From Sporosarcina limicola (GTDB taxonomy: Bacteria; Bacillota; Bacilli; Bacillales_A; Planococcaceae), in assembly GCF_014873855.1 (NCBI RefSeq), contig NZ_JADBEL010000014.1:40247-104246 (forward strand): DNA of 64,000 bases, written 5' to 3'. Position 1 is the stretch's first letter. Each line of letters begins with the position of its first letter. Of this stretch, positions 43,832-52,338 are shown piece after piece. Below the pieces are notes generated by a model that had not been told where the DNA came from, did not search any database, and saw nothing but the letters and a program-made list of their open reading frames with translations. The position numbers and the translations under genes were made by a program.

Positions 43832-44974
43832 TTGGAATTGACTATCGATTTAAACGCACTCCCCTCCCCTTGCTACGTCGTAGATGAAAAGCTTCTCATT
43901 AAAAACTTGGAAAAGCTCAAATCCGTCGCAGATCGAACCGGTTGCAAGATTTTACTAGCCCAAAAAGGGTTTTCCATGTTCTCTGTCTATCCACTTATAG
44001 GGAACTATTTGAATGGTGTAACCTCCAGCTCTGTATTAGAAGCAAGACTCGGTTATGAAGAAATGGGCAGAGAAGTTCACACTTATGCCCCAGCCTTTTC
44101 AGACACTGATTTTGATGAAATCCTGTCCTATTCCGACCACATTGTATTTAATTCATTTCAACAATGGAATAAGTTTAAGGACAAAGTCAAAAACCATCCA
44201 AAGCACATCGAGTGTGGTCTGCGCATTAATCCCGAGTACTCTGAGATTGAAGTTGATATGTATAATCCCTGTTTCGCACACTCACGATTCGGGGTTACAT
44301 TGGAGAACTTTGAAGCAGACCAACTTGATGGAATCGACGGGCTGCATTTCCATACGATGTGTGAGCAAAACTCGGACACGCTTGAGCGCACGATAAAAGT
44401 AGTCGATGACAAGTTTGGTGAATCCATTAAAAACATGAAGTGGATTAATTTCGGCGGGGGACATCATATTACGAGACCGGATTACGACCTAGAAACACTC
44501 GTCCGTTCGATTTTGTATATGAAAGATAAATATGGAATTGACGTGTATTTAGAACCCGGCGAAGCTGTCGCCCTAAATACAGGCTTCCTTGTTGCTACTG
44601 TTTTAGACATCCTTGATAACGGAATGCCGATTGCCATCTTAGATACATCAGCTGCCTGTCATATGCCCGATGTATTAGAGATGCCCTATCGCCCCGAAAT
44701 CATTGGTGCGGGAATGCCCAATGAAAAGGCTCACACCTATCGTTTTGGTGGACCCACTTGCCTTGCTGGTGACGTCATTGGTGATTATTCTTTTGACCAG
44801 CCATTGAAGCCCGGCGACAAACTCGTATTTTGCGACATGGCCCATTATTCAATGGTGAAAAACAACACATTCAACGGCATTAACCTGCCCTCGATTGTGT
44901 TGAATACGGTTAATGATGAGATTAAAGTCATTAAACAATTTGGCTATGAAGATTTTAGAGGACGTTTGTCTTAA
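43832..44974 (+). CDS. nspC: carboxy(nor)spermidine decarboxylase
   Basis: A 380-residue PLP decarboxylase of the alanine-racemase fold: PSPCYVVDEKLLIKNLE, PLP lysine in LLAQKGFSMFSVYP, IDGLHFHTMCEQ, INFGGGHHITRPDYD, EPGEAVALNTGF and the C-terminal AACHMPDVLEMPY, where Cys joins the other active site. It turns carboxyspermidine into spermidine. TTG start 43832 after AAGGGGGAAA. Last gene of the six-gene polyamine operon. Confidence 0.9.
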   Translation: MELTIDLNALPSPCYVVDEKLLIKNLEKLKSVADRTGCKILLAQKGFSMFSVYPLIGNYLNGVTSSSVLEARLGYEEMGREVHTYAPAFSDTDFDEILSYSDHIVFNSFQQWNKFKDKVKNHPKHIECGLRINPEYSEIEVDMYNPCFAHSRFGVTLENFEADQLDGIDGLHFHTMCEQNSDTLERTIKVVDDKFGESIKNMKWINFGGGHHITRPDYDLETLVRSILYMKDKYGIDVYLEPGEAVALNTGFLVATVLDILDNGMPIAILDTSAACHMPDVLEMPYRPEIIGAGMPNEKAHTYRFGGPTCLAGDVIGDYSFDQPLKPGDKLVFCDMAHYSMVKNNTFNGINLPSIVLNTVNDEIKVIKQFGYEDFRGRLS

Positions 44975-44981
44975 TTGTGTG

Positions 44982-45322
44982 GATTGGTCGCTTGATCATG
45001 TGAATTGGTCGCTTCGCGGGCGTAATCAGTCGCTTGCGTTGCTAATTGGTCGCTTCGCGAGGGGAATCTGTCACTTGCGTTGCTAATTGGTCGCTTCGCG
45101 AGGGGAATCAGTCGCTTGAGTTGCTAATTGATCGCTTCGCGAGGGCAATCTGTCGCTTGCGTTGCTAATTGGTCGCTTCGCGAGGGGAATCAGTCACTTG
45201 TGGTGCTAATTGGTCGCTTCGCGAGGGGAATCTGTCGCTTGCGTTGCTAATTGGTCGCTTCGCGAGGGGAATCAGTCACTTGCGTTGCTAATTGGTCGCT
45301 TCGCGGGCGCAATCAGTCGCTT
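44982..45322. repeat. tandem array of 41-bp repeats, eight units
   Basis: Units begin with AATTGGTCGCTTCGCG at 45003, 45044, 45085, 45126, 45167, 45208, 45249 and 45290, exactly 41 bases apart, with a partial unit before the first. Each unit holds two related half-repeats (AATTGGTCGCTTCGCG and AATCnGTCrCTTGCG). A 41-base period cannot keep a reading frame. It lies between the polyamine operon stop and its terminator. Confidence 0.93.
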
Positions 45323-45330
45323 TTAAAAAA

Positions 45331-45371
45331 AGAGGCAACGTCAACCATATATTCTGGTTGACGTTGCCTCT
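45331..45371. terminator. bidirectional terminator after repeat array
   Basis: Perfect 17-bp stem AGAGGCAACGTCAACCA/TGGTTGACGTTGCCTCT with A-run before and T-run after. It probably serves both the polyamine operon and the converging acetyltransferase gene. A related AGAGGCAACG hairpin occurs near 45870-45915. Confidence 0.88.
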
Positions 45372-45420
45372 TTAACTCTTACTTATACAGGTGATTATAC
45401 AGAAATAACCCTAAGACAAA

Positions 45421-45855
45421 TTACAAATCTTTCTCCAAGACAATCTTGTGTGTCCCTTTTTTCGACGTAAATGTTTCAATAATATCAAACCCATTCTTGA
45501 TATTCAAGATTAACATTTCACGGCGATGATTCCTCGAAATCGTACGTATCCTACTATAGCCCAGCTCTTTTACCAACTTATGTTGCATTCGCAATAGTGT
45601 AGAGGCAATCCCTTGTCCGCGATAGTTTGAATGAACGCCGCCCAACCAGCTATAAAAATTCCCATCATCTACTTCATAACCGATTTTAAAACCCACTACC
45701 CGATCTGCATCGATTGCAACACAGAATAACATCCCTTGCTCACTCTTTAGTTTGTCAACAGAAAGCTCTGAGCCTTCAAATACATGCCTATGTAGCTCAT
45801 GAATGCCTTCTAGTATCTCTTGTTTAGGGATTTCTTTGTAATTATGAAACTCCAA
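45421..45855 (-). CDS. GNAT-family N-acetyltransferase
   Basis: A 144-residue acetyltransferase with the acetyl-CoA loop YRGQGIASTLL (R/Q-x-x-G-x-A) at about 80-90 and the following ISRNHRREMLILNIKNGFD. TTG start 45855 sits after AAAGGAGGGA. Substrate unknown. Confidence 0.8.
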   Translation of the reverse strand: MEFHNYKEIPKQEILEGIHELHRHVFEGSELSVDKLKSEQGMLFCVAIDADRVVGFKIGYEVDDGNFYSWLGGVHSNYRGQGIASTLLRMQHKLVKELGYSRIRTISRNHRREMLILNIKNGFDIIETFTSKKGTHKIVLEKDL

Positions 45856-45925
45856 TCTAATCCCTCCTTTAATAGAGACGTTGGCAACCACATGTTGTAG
45901 TTGGGCGTTGCCTCTATTCCTTTTA

Positions 45926-46237
45926 CTACAATGTTTTTTTCAATAACTCTACTTCCGCCAAACTCAACTTTGTCAATTTGGCAATATTGCCATCCGATAA
46001 ACCCTCGCCTAGCAACTCCATTGTTATTGTTATACTTCTACGTTCTTCCATCTTATCCCGAATCTCACCCTTGATTTCACCTTTCCTGCGCTCACTAGTC
46101 ATCAATTCTGCAAGCGTAGGGGATAAATCCTGCCTGTCGCCTCCTCTTCTAAAATAGGTCGTATCGTATCAACCAATTATTTCGTCATTTCATCCCGCAA
46201 CTGCAATAGATAGTCAATGAAGTAGAATAATGTATTT
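45926..46237 (-). pseudogene. Rpn-family nuclease/transposase relic (PD-(D/E)XK)
   Basis: The C-terminal third of an Rpn recombination-promoting nuclease can be read in pieces: FYFIDYLLQLRDEMTK, a stop, LVDTIRPILEEEA, a frameshift, then KGEIKGEIRDKMEERR and LLGEGLSDGNIAKLTKLSLA to the normal stop at 45926. The N-terminal nuclease domain is gone. Confidence 0.75.
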
Positions 46238-46312
46238 CATTTCAGTATAACATATAGCATTATAGGAACATAGGCTTCAATATGAATACGCACTAATCAA
46301 ACCACGCCTCCA

Positions 46313-46648
46313 TCAGCCACTGAAATTCACGAATTCTGTTTCGTATATATCCCAAGAAATAGTCCATTTAAAAGGAATAAACTCAATGAGATTTCTCCTT
46401 TTCACTTTATTTAAACAATGATTATAGGCAATCTTATACAACCAGGCACTTCTATTATCGATTTCCAGAAGCTTCTTACTCTGAAATGCTTTTAAGAATA
46501 CTTCCTGTGCAGCGTCTTCAGCATCTTGGGTATTTCTAAGGATGTTATAACAGTACACATAAATTTTTTGATGGTATTCACTTAGTAAATCCTCAATCAA
46601 TTTACTATTCGACTCTTGAACACCATATTCTGTTCCGCTGACATACAC
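46313..46648 (-). CDS. ECF sigma factor, truncated after region 2
   Basis: A 111-residue protein with sigma region 2: LLSEYHQKIYVYCYNILRNT, DAEDAAQEVFLKAFQ and RSAWLYKIAYNHCLNKVKRR. ECF factors are normally about 160-190 residues with a region 4 HTH that reads the -35 box; here the frame ends shortly after region 2 (TEFVNFSG). No anti-sigma gene is adjacent. Probably a decayed gene; unlikely to direct transcription alone. Confidence 0.75.
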   Translation of the reverse strand: MYVSGTEYGVQESNSKLIEDLLSEYHQKIYVYCYNILRNTQDAEDAAQEVFLKAFQSKKLLEIDNRSAWLYKIAYNHCLNKVKRRNLIEFIPFKWTISWDIYETEFVNFSG

Positions 46649-46851
46649 TTCCCTTGCACCTCCTTTTTTACCTTCTCACTATGTAAGACAAGCAACTACC
46701 TATAAATGTGACAATTTAAAAATTTCGTTTTTAAAAAATCAGTATAACTTAAGCGTTTTGACGAATAGTATCTTTGAGTTCATTAATTTAATGGAGACCA
46801 AGGCTTGGAGGAATTATAATTGAAGTATCTGGGGATGAAAGGGTGAGCGAA

Positions 46852-47301
46852 TTGACAAACAAGCGACAGTTGTTGATGATTACGGCGCTGTCATTTTTAT
46901 TGATTATTGGGGCATGTAGTGATAAAAACAAAGTGACTACAATGCCTTCAGAAACAACTACATCTAAAAAGTCACTAGGAAGCACATACGGGTTCACATC
47001 CTTAAATTTGACTATCGATACAAAAGAGATGACTGAAGCACTGATTGCAAACTACGATGAAAAACGAGCCAAAACAGAAGCAATGTACCAAAACAAAATT
47101 GAAGATCTCTACTTGCACGGCAACAAAGCAATGGAAAAACTCGATTCGATTTTTAACGATTTCCCCTTAGAACCTGACATGGATGAAGAAGACCTGATTA
47201 AGAAAGCCTCTGAGTCATTTGACATTGTCGATTATAAAAAATTGAAATTGGAAATCAAATTTAAAGGGCATGAAAAGAAAAAAATGTTGCTGACAAAATA
47301 G
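46852..47301 (+). CDS. yusW: YusW-family lipoprotein
   Basis: A 149-residue secreted protein: signal LLMITALSFLLIIGACS with lipobox Cys, a low-complexity Thr/Ser linker, then the YusW-like domain (GFTSLNLTIDTKEMTEALIA and later a lysine/glutamate-rich end, DYKKLKLEIKFKG). Function unknown. TTG start 46852 follows AAAGGG; GTG at 46843 is an alternative. Confidence 0.78.
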   Translation: MTNKRQLLMITALSFLLIIGACSDKNKVTTMPSETTTSKKSLGSTYGFTSLNLTIDTKEMTEALIANYDEKRAKTEAMYQNKIEDLYLHGNKAMEKLDSIFNDFPLEPDMDEEDLIKKASESFDIVDYKKLKLEIKFKGHEKKKMLLTK

Positions 47302-47315
47302 ACGGTATCTCCTGA

Positions 47316-47365
47316 CACTAAAACAATCGTATTAATTGAAACAAACATAATTGTTTCAATTAACA
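47316..47365. repeat. dispersed palindromic repeat, copy A
   Basis: ACACTAAAACAATCGTATTA followed by a nearly complementary arm ending AATTAACACGATTG. Shares its left arm with copies at 49161, 50681, 53341, 54790 and 61491. It could also act as terminator for the YusW gene. Confidence 0.7.
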
Positions 47366-47393
47366 CGATTGAATACCGTGATTCAGCGGCCTG

Positions 47394-48146
47394 TTACCAG
47401 TCCCGCCACTCTTCGGTTACGTCTTCATTAGTAGGATACCCTGCAAGATTAGCCGCCCTAATGATAAATTCGCATAAGTTCTCCCGCTCTCCTGTTTCGA
47501 TTAACTCATAACCACACCGGCCGTTTATTGTGTTTAACTGTCCTACAACGGATTTCACACACGCCATAATTTCATCCTCGCCACCACAAACAGATAATCT
47601 GTCAATAAAGTTGTCTAAAATAAACCCACAACAATCTACATCCTCGTCCATATAAGGTTGATTGAAATCTTCCTCGTCATCGTCATCCTCTGGCGTAATG
47701 TAACTCCTCATTGAGTCCAAAATTTTTTCTTCTTTGCAAGCTTTAAATTCTTGAAGGTCACTCGGAAACGAAGATTCTTCTACATGTACATCTCTATTAT
47801 TAAAATGGAGGCAAGACTTTAAAAGGACCAAAGCAACTTCATCTATTGGATTGAGATCTATTGTCCGCTCAAACGCTTTTACTGCTTCTTCATGCTGTCC
47901 AAGGTAATAATAGGCATATCCCATTCGAAAGTGCCAAAGTGAATCGTCCTTTCCTTGTTCTTGAATAGATAAAAGCTGTTGAATCGCTTCCTTATAATGG
48001 TCTTCGTTATTCAAAGCTCTTGCCAAATGAGAAACTAAATCGTAATCCCTATCCGATTTGGGTATCTCTGAAATTCGATCTATAATTTTCTCGTATTCAC
48101 CATCTTCGTGCCAGAGAATAAGCTGTTTGAAAAGGTCTTTGTCCAT
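47394..48146 (-). CDS. tetratricopeptide-repeat protein
   Basis: A 250-residue protein. Two clear TPR units cover about residues 50-105 (ALNNEDHYKEAIQQLLSIQE and FRMGYAYYYLGQHEEAVKAF then ERTIDLNP). A very acidic stretch (PEDDDDEEDFNQPYMDED) and a cysteine-containing C-terminal domain ending EEWRDW follow. TPRs mediate protein contacts. Proteins of this layout occur as standalone or immunity-like genes; function unknown. Confidence 0.7.
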   Translation of the reverse strand: MDKDLFKQLILWHEDGEYEKIIDRISEIPKSDRDYDLVSHLARALNNEDHYKEAIQQLLSIQEQGKDDSLWHFRMGYAYYYLGQHEEAVKAFERTIDLNPIDEVALVLLKSCLHFNNRDVHVEESSFPSDLQEFKACKEEKILDSMRSYITPEDDDDEEDFNQPYMDEDVDCCGFILDNFIDRLSVCGGEDEIMACVKSVVGQLNTINGRCGYELIETGERENLCEFIIRAANLAGYPTNEDVTEEWRDW

Positions 48147-48212
48147 TGTGGTTTCCTCTTTTTTTTATTGATTAAAACAGTAATTCTAAGCGAGCAAAAA
48201 ATCCACAGTTCT

Positions 48213-49088
48213 TCAGGTTGTCCCTTTCTTCCTCTTCAAAAAACCAAACTTTGTTTCGGATATGATAATTGCAATGAGGATAAGAACTGCGCCGATTATC
48301 ATTTTCATTGTCATGACCTCACTTAAAATCAACACCGAAAATGCCATTCCCCAAAAAGCTTCTGTCGAAAGGATAATAGCTGCCTTGGTTTCTGTAATAA
48401 ATTTCTGTGCAACAGTTTGCAATAAATACGCGATTGTTGTTGAAAAAATCCCGAGATAAATGAGTGGGAGCAGCCCTTCCGATTGGAAAGTAAAAGTTGT
48501 TTCTCCTCTGAATAGGACTACGATACAGCTGATAATCGCAGCTATTGTCAGTTGAATAATCGTAAGAAGAATTGGGTCCTCGTCTTTAACAAATTTGGCT
48601 GTGTAAAAGATATGGAACGCAAACCCAACTGCACAGCTTAAGGTCAGCAAATCCCCGCTATTGATTTCAGACGACAATTTTAATGATAAAACTGCTACGC
48701 CAATCAAGGCCGTTACAGCTCCAATTAATTCAAACAGGTCGATTTTTCTCTTGTACATCAAAAATCCAATGAAAGGAACAATCACAACATTTACCGCAGT
48801 CAAGAACGCATTTTTTGAAGGTGTCGTATATTGCAGTCCAACTGTTTGAAGAACAAAGGCAATATAGAGGATGAATCCCAATATCGCCCCTTTAATAAGT
48901 GTACTTTTCTTTAGTTTCTTTAGTTTTTTATAAAATAAAATACCTAAAATAACTGCACCGATTACGAATCTTCCCGCCAAAATCTGATAAGGTGTGTAGT
49001 GTTCTAATGACATTGCACTCGCAACAAATCCACTTCCCCATATAATTGCCGTAATGATTAACCCTATTTCACCACTATATTTCCGCAT
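48213..49088 (-). CDS. DMT-superfamily EamA transporter
   Basis: A 291-residue permease with ten membrane segments in two EamA repeats. Markers are IIWGSGFVASAMSLEHYTPY at the start of repeat 1 and STTIAYLLQTVAQKFITETK then AAIILSTEAFWGMAFSVLIL in repeat 2. Likely exports metabolites or amino acids. Start 49088 (MRKYSGEIGL) is preferred. The Lys-rich C-terminus is cytoplasmic. Confidence 0.88.
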   Translation of the reverse strand: MRKYSGEIGLIITAIIWGSGFVASAMSLEHYTPYQILAGRFVIGAVILGILFYKKLKKLKKSTLIKGAILGFILYIAFVLQTVGLQYTTPSKNAFLTAVNVVIVPFIGFLMYKRKIDLFELIGAVTALIGVAVLSLKLSSEINSGDLLTLSCAVGFAFHIFYTAKFVKDEDPILLTIIQLTIAAIISCIVVLFRGETTFTFQSEGLLPLIYLGIFSTTIAYLLQTVAQKFITETKAAIILSTEAFWGMAFSVLILSEVMTMKMIIGAVLILIAIIISETKFGFLKRKKGTT

Positions 49089-49160
49089 TTGATTTCCGCC
49101 GTCCTTATTAATAGCATTCATCTAGTGTACCAAATCGGATAGTAGAATCACAGACTGTGA

Positions 49161-49207
49161 TTTCAACTAAAATAATTATGTTATTTTTAACAAACTTGAT
49201 TGTTTAA
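49161..49207. repeat. dispersed palindromic repeat, copy B
   Basis: ATTTCAACTAAAATAATTAT, then an arm with AACAAACTTGATTGTTTAA. The most diverged of the six copies. Confidence 0.5.
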
Positions 49208-49269
49208 GCCTTCTCAACTGAATGCGTAACTGCCACTGCAGACCAGGGGAAATGAATAAAAGTAAAAAC

Positions 49270-49304
49270 ACCGATTTCAACAATTCTCTTTGTTGGAATC
49301 GATT
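49270..49304. terminator. hairpin downstream of coiled-coil gene
   Basis: CGATTTCAACAA/TTGTTGGAATCG stem with TTTT on the plus side; about 50 bases past the end of the 49353 gene. The remaining part of the 49089-49352 gap shows nothing else. Confidence 0.6.
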
Positions 49305-49352
49305 TTGAGATTACCTCAATACTCTTCATAAAGGTATTCATCGAAGTTACCT

Positions 49353-49700
49353 TTACGATTTATCATTTTCCAATCGTTCTACAAGTCTTTCTAATAGTGT
49401 ACCAAGCATTTCAACATTTGAATTCATTGCATTATTTTGTGATTCTTCTTTTTTTAATTCATCAATTTGACTTTGCAATTTTTCAAGTTCTTGTTGCTGT
49501 TGCGCATCGGAAATCCGCCCCTCTTCTATTGAGATTACGCTGCCAATCGTTTGTAAGGCATCGCCGAATGTGGATATGGCCGAACCCCAAAGCGAAATTT
49601 GTGCACCCCTATCTAGGGAATTATTCTTATTTGACGTTTCATGGTTTTCGAACTGGTTGTTTTTCCACAAAGCAATCGCTCCTCTACCCATTTTCCCCAT
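49353..49700 (-). CDS. uncharacterised coiled-coil protein
   Basis: A 115-residue protein. The N-terminus (GRGAIALWKNNQFENHETSN, RGAQISLWGSAISTFGDALQ) has a glycine/alanine-rich amphipathic stretch. Residues about 65-112 form a glutamine/glutamate-rich coiled coil. A similar protein occurs in other Bacillales as I recall, with no function known. The ribosome site is weak. Confidence 0.55.
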   Translation of the reverse strand: MGKMGRGAIALWKNNQFENHETSNKNNSLDRGAQISLWGSAISTFGDALQTIGSVISIEEGRISDAQQQQELEKLQSQIDELKKEESQNNAMNSNVEMLGTLLERLVERLENDKS

Positions 49701-49753
49701 GATTAATTACAGCTTATTGAATAGTATATGTTTGAATATATACTTGGGGAACT

Positions 49754-49995
49754 TTGAACCTCCCACGACTGAAGTCACGGGATTCTATCGTCTAAAAGAC
49801 ACTAAAACCCCGCATAGACCTACGGCCGGCTTCTTTATTGTCATTATCGGAACAGATATCCCGATGCAGCCACATCAGCTTAAACGTGTTCCCAAGCGAG
49901 CGACCATTGGAATTGGAAGAAATGGTAGCCCTATGGAAGCGGTTCGGGTGATATCTTCCTGGCATTTTCAACTGCCAATGAAATGGAGATTCCCG
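49754..49995 (-). mobile_element. relic of an IS200/IS605 right end (omegaRNA region)
   Basis: On the minus strand the segment ends CCGTGACTTCAGTCGTGGGA then GGTTCAA, the same foldback as at the right end of the intact TnpB element at 59347. No tnpB reading frame remains; 49790-49995 probably derives from the 3' transcript region. The foldback gives the identification; the left limit is uncertain. Confidence 0.65.
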
Positions 49996-50012
49996 CCTTG
50001 TCGGATGAGAAT

Positions 50013-50630
50013 TCAAACCAAAATATCCAATTCTCGCAGAGCATCCTGTGCATTCCTACTAGGATTCAAAGATTGGATTACCGCTTCCTCAATTGTAGAT
50101 CCATCGTAGATTTTCTTTATCACTTCTATTGAAATTGGTATATCATAGTAGTCTTGTGCCCACTCCACATAATCTTCCGGTGTTTTCACTATCATACTTA
50201 GTAAAAATTCAGAGCCATCTTCCTCATCTTTGGGAATTTGCACGTCACCTTTCCTCCACGTTGTATCATTGATTTCACGCCAAATACAAAAAGTCACATC
50301 TTCTTTTTCAAACGCTTCATCATCGAGCAAAGCCAATAAAGAAGCCGGAGTTTGGTCATAAATACTGGGAAACACTTCATCTTCCTCCCTTGCATACGGG
50401 CTTAATCCAGATTCGTGATCGAAACCTTTCATAATCACTCCCTCTGAGGCAAACAAAATAAATAGATTATCCCCAGAACCATTATCAATAGTGGCTAATG
50501 AAACATTCGGTGCCCATTGCGAATCAAAATTGTAATAGCGAAGCCAGTCTTCTTCACAAAAAATTATGTCCAAAGCAGCCAAAGTGAGCATCCTTTTTTT
50601 CAATTCATCTGGTTCTACTAATGATTTCAT
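50013..50630 (-). CDS. uncharacterised acidic protein
   Basis: A 205-residue soluble, strongly acidic protein. Segments such as ATIDNGSGDNLFILFASEGV and LLALLDDEAFEKEDVTFCIW recall small immunity-like proteins of the SUKH type, but I cannot assign it. RBS AGAGGA before ATG. Complete, alone between an IS relic and a decayed SWIM gene. Confidence 0.65.
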   Translation of the reverse strand: MKSLVEPDELKKRMLTLAALDIIFCEEDWLRYYNFDSQWAPNVSLATIDNGSGDNLFILFASEGVIMKGFDHESGLSPYAREEDEVFPSIYDQTPASLLALLDDEAFEKEDVTFCIWREINDTTWRKGDVQIPKDEEDGSEFLLSMIVKTPEDYVEWAQDYYDIPISIEVIKKIYDGSTIEEAVIQSLNPSRNAQDALRELDILV

Positions 50631-50680
50631 GTCTATCCTCTTTTCCTACATATTCATATGTATTTATTTTGATAACGGTG

Positions 50681-50728
50681 CTGTCACTAAATCATTCATG
50701 TTAATCCGAACAAACATGATTGTTTAGT
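50681..50728. repeat. dispersed palindromic repeat, copy C
   Basis: CTGTCACTAAATCATTCATG, then TTAATCCGAACAAACATGAT and TGTTTAG: complementary arms around a short loop, as in copies D and F. Confidence 0.7.
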
Positions 50729-50784
50729 CTCTGATAATTCAATAACTGCCGTCTGTGGGGATGCCTACACTTTCTCCAATTCAT

Positions 50785-50928
50785 CTAAAAAGACCGGCCG
50801 TTTACTTCAGCTTGCCAATTCGTATCGGTTATTGCGAATAAATCCACGACATGCCCATGCCTGAAATATTCACGTCCACGTTGCAAAATAATAGCTAAAA
50901 TTTTATTTTCGAAATTCTTTAAGTTCAT
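50785..50928 (-). pseudogene. truncated SWIM zinc-finger protein N-terminus
   Basis: Forty-seven codons after AGGTGA: MNLKNFENKILAIILQRGRE, YFRHGHVVDLFAITDTNWQA, then a stop. This is the recognisable start of SWIM-domain proteins (a helix with RG.YY then strand VV.L), but the zinc-binding part is missing. Confidence 0.65.
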
Positions 50929-51051
50929 ATAGGTCACCTGCTTTATTTTCATTGTACTTATTTTCTCATTTTGAAACCTATATGTGAAAGTTGTTAGGTA
51001 CTAATTGTATACATTTCTCCGTGGTGTTTGCCTGCGAGTAGTTCCAACTTA

Positions 51052-51573
51052 TCACAAAAAACACTCCGCAACCTCTTGCCAATTGTTGAGTCGAGTATAG
51101 CCGGTTACATCGCGATTATGTGGCGCTGTAAAAAGCATACCTTTTCCTTTGAATGTAGCTAGATTACTTGGTGTATCGTCAATTAAATAATCTGCATGAA
51201 TAATGCTTTTATCCCCGCAAAAAACAAAATTATTTTCATTCAAAAAGCCAAAATTCTTTTTTAACCATTGATATTTCGGGGCTAAAGATACCGGAAATTC
51301 CATTGCAGCCGTTACAATATAAATGTCATAATGAACACTTAGCTTTTGTATAACTTCTTGACTATCTTTGATCACTTTTAACTCCAGAAAAAATGATTCA
51401 TTCGCTAAATAATGATCCATCTTTTCTGCAAATCTGGCATCTAAATCGACTAACATTTTACCTTGCAAATCTTCAGTTGTGTAATTCTTGTTGAATTCCT
51501 TATTGAATAGTTCTAGACAGCTCGTACTGAAATGTGACAATACCTCATCCATATCAATTGCAATTCGCTTCAA
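51052..51573 (-). CDS. 5'(3')-deoxyribonucleotidase (NT5C-like HAD phosphatase)
   Basis: A 173-residue HAD phosphatase: catalytic DMDEV at about residues 7-11, later ThrAla in IVTAAMEF, and the distal Asp pair in YLIDDTPSNL. Pattern matches the NT5C family that dephosphorylates dNMPs. TTG start 51573 (after AAAAGGGG) is preferred; the upstream extension lies in a dispersed repeat. Confidence 0.85.
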   Translation of the reverse strand: MKRIAIDMDEVLSHFSTSCLELFNKEFNKNYTTEDLQGKMLVDLDARFAEKMDHYLANESFFLELKVIKDSQEVIQKLSVHYDIYIVTAAMEFPVSLAPKYQWLKKNFGFLNENNFVFCGDKSIIHADYLIDDTPSNLATFKGKGMLFTAPHNRDVTGYTRLNNWQEVAECFL

Positions 51574-51620
51574 TTCAATGTCCCCTTTTCGGATATAATC
51601 TGTAACCGTCTGCCTTACTC

Positions 51621-51764
51621 TATACATCTGTTTATTCAGTATAATAGAAAGTACGTACGATTATATGCGGAATTACTTGATTACAGCCATAAAAATGTAC
51701 CACTTCTGTCATCATTTTTACCAGTAATTATCACAATATTCACCACTTGTTGCCAGTTTTTTTA
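51621..51764. repeat. second dispersed repeat, uninterrupted copy
   Basis: About 144 bases containing TACATCTGTTTATTCAGTAT, AAGTACGTACG, CATAAAAATGTACCACTTCT and CACAATATTCACCACTTGTT. The same blocks recur in order at 54817-54863 and 55228-55326 but separated by about 370 bases. Confidence 0.82.
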
Positions 51765-51798
51765 CCAATGGGGAAATATTTTAAATAATGGAGGGTTA

Positions 51799-51844
51799 AA
51801 AAAAGCCTAATTCATCTTTCTTTTTAGCGAGGAATCAGGCTTTT
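51799..51844 (-). terminator. terminator of small membrane-protein gene
   Basis: AAAAGCCTAATTC/GAATCAGGCTTTT stem (one mismatch) with A- and T-runs; it lies 40 bases past the stop of the 51884 gene. Confidence 0.8.
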
Positions 51845-51883
51845 GATCTTCTGCAATCGCACCGGTTTCAGGAAGATAGCTGA

Positions 51884-52201
51884 TTATGAATGATTGTTTC
51901 CTTTCTTGCTATAAATTTCGTAAGCAAAGTATCCAAATAAATAGCCTATTCCAGCTCCTAAACTAACCGTAGATAGTAGAGAGATTTGGAAAAAAACGCT
52001 CAAAGTTACACCGATAGCACAACCAAAAAGCATTCCCATTGGTATTAAACTATCTAATAAATCTTGAGCGCCTTTTGATTTTTTCTTACCTAGATTTCCT
52101 TGGTTTTGGTTTTGGTTATATTTATGTTCAAGCCTTTTAATTACAAGTACTACAATTACTCCCGCTATTACAACAGGTGCAATCCCCATGACAAACCCCA
52201 T
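51884..52201 (-). CDS. small membrane protein
   Basis: A 105-residue protein with an N-terminal helix (about 3-22, VMGIAPVVIAGVIVVLVIK), a polar Asn/Gln/Lys loop, and a C-terminal helical pair with glycines (LIPMGMLFGCAIGVTLSVFF; LGAGIGYLFGYFAYEIY). No family recognised. Start 52201 follows AAAGGGGG. Confidence 0.7.
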   Translation of the reverse strand: MGFVMGIAPVVIAGVIVVLVIKRLEHKYNQNQNQGNLGKKKSKGAQDLLDSLIPMGMLFGCAIGVTLSVFFQISLLSTVSLGAGIGYLFGYFAYEIYSKKGNNHS

Positions 52202-52338
52202 GTTAAAACCCCCTTTCACTTTTTAATCAGATCATACCTGCTACTTAAAATTTTATTCCGATAATTGGCCCGAATATTGAAGACAGTTCTTATTGAAAAT
52301 CAATCAAATTAGTACCACAAGTATAACATTTACGCATT

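Noticed and set aside
44982..45322. Regular repeats resembling a CRISPR array
   Set aside because: The 41-base units are head-to-tail with no unique spacers, and no cas genes are in the window; it is a tandem repeat.
49570..50109. Plus-strand 179-codon ORF
   Set aside because: It crosses two unrelated minus-strand genes and the IS relic; composition does not look coding.
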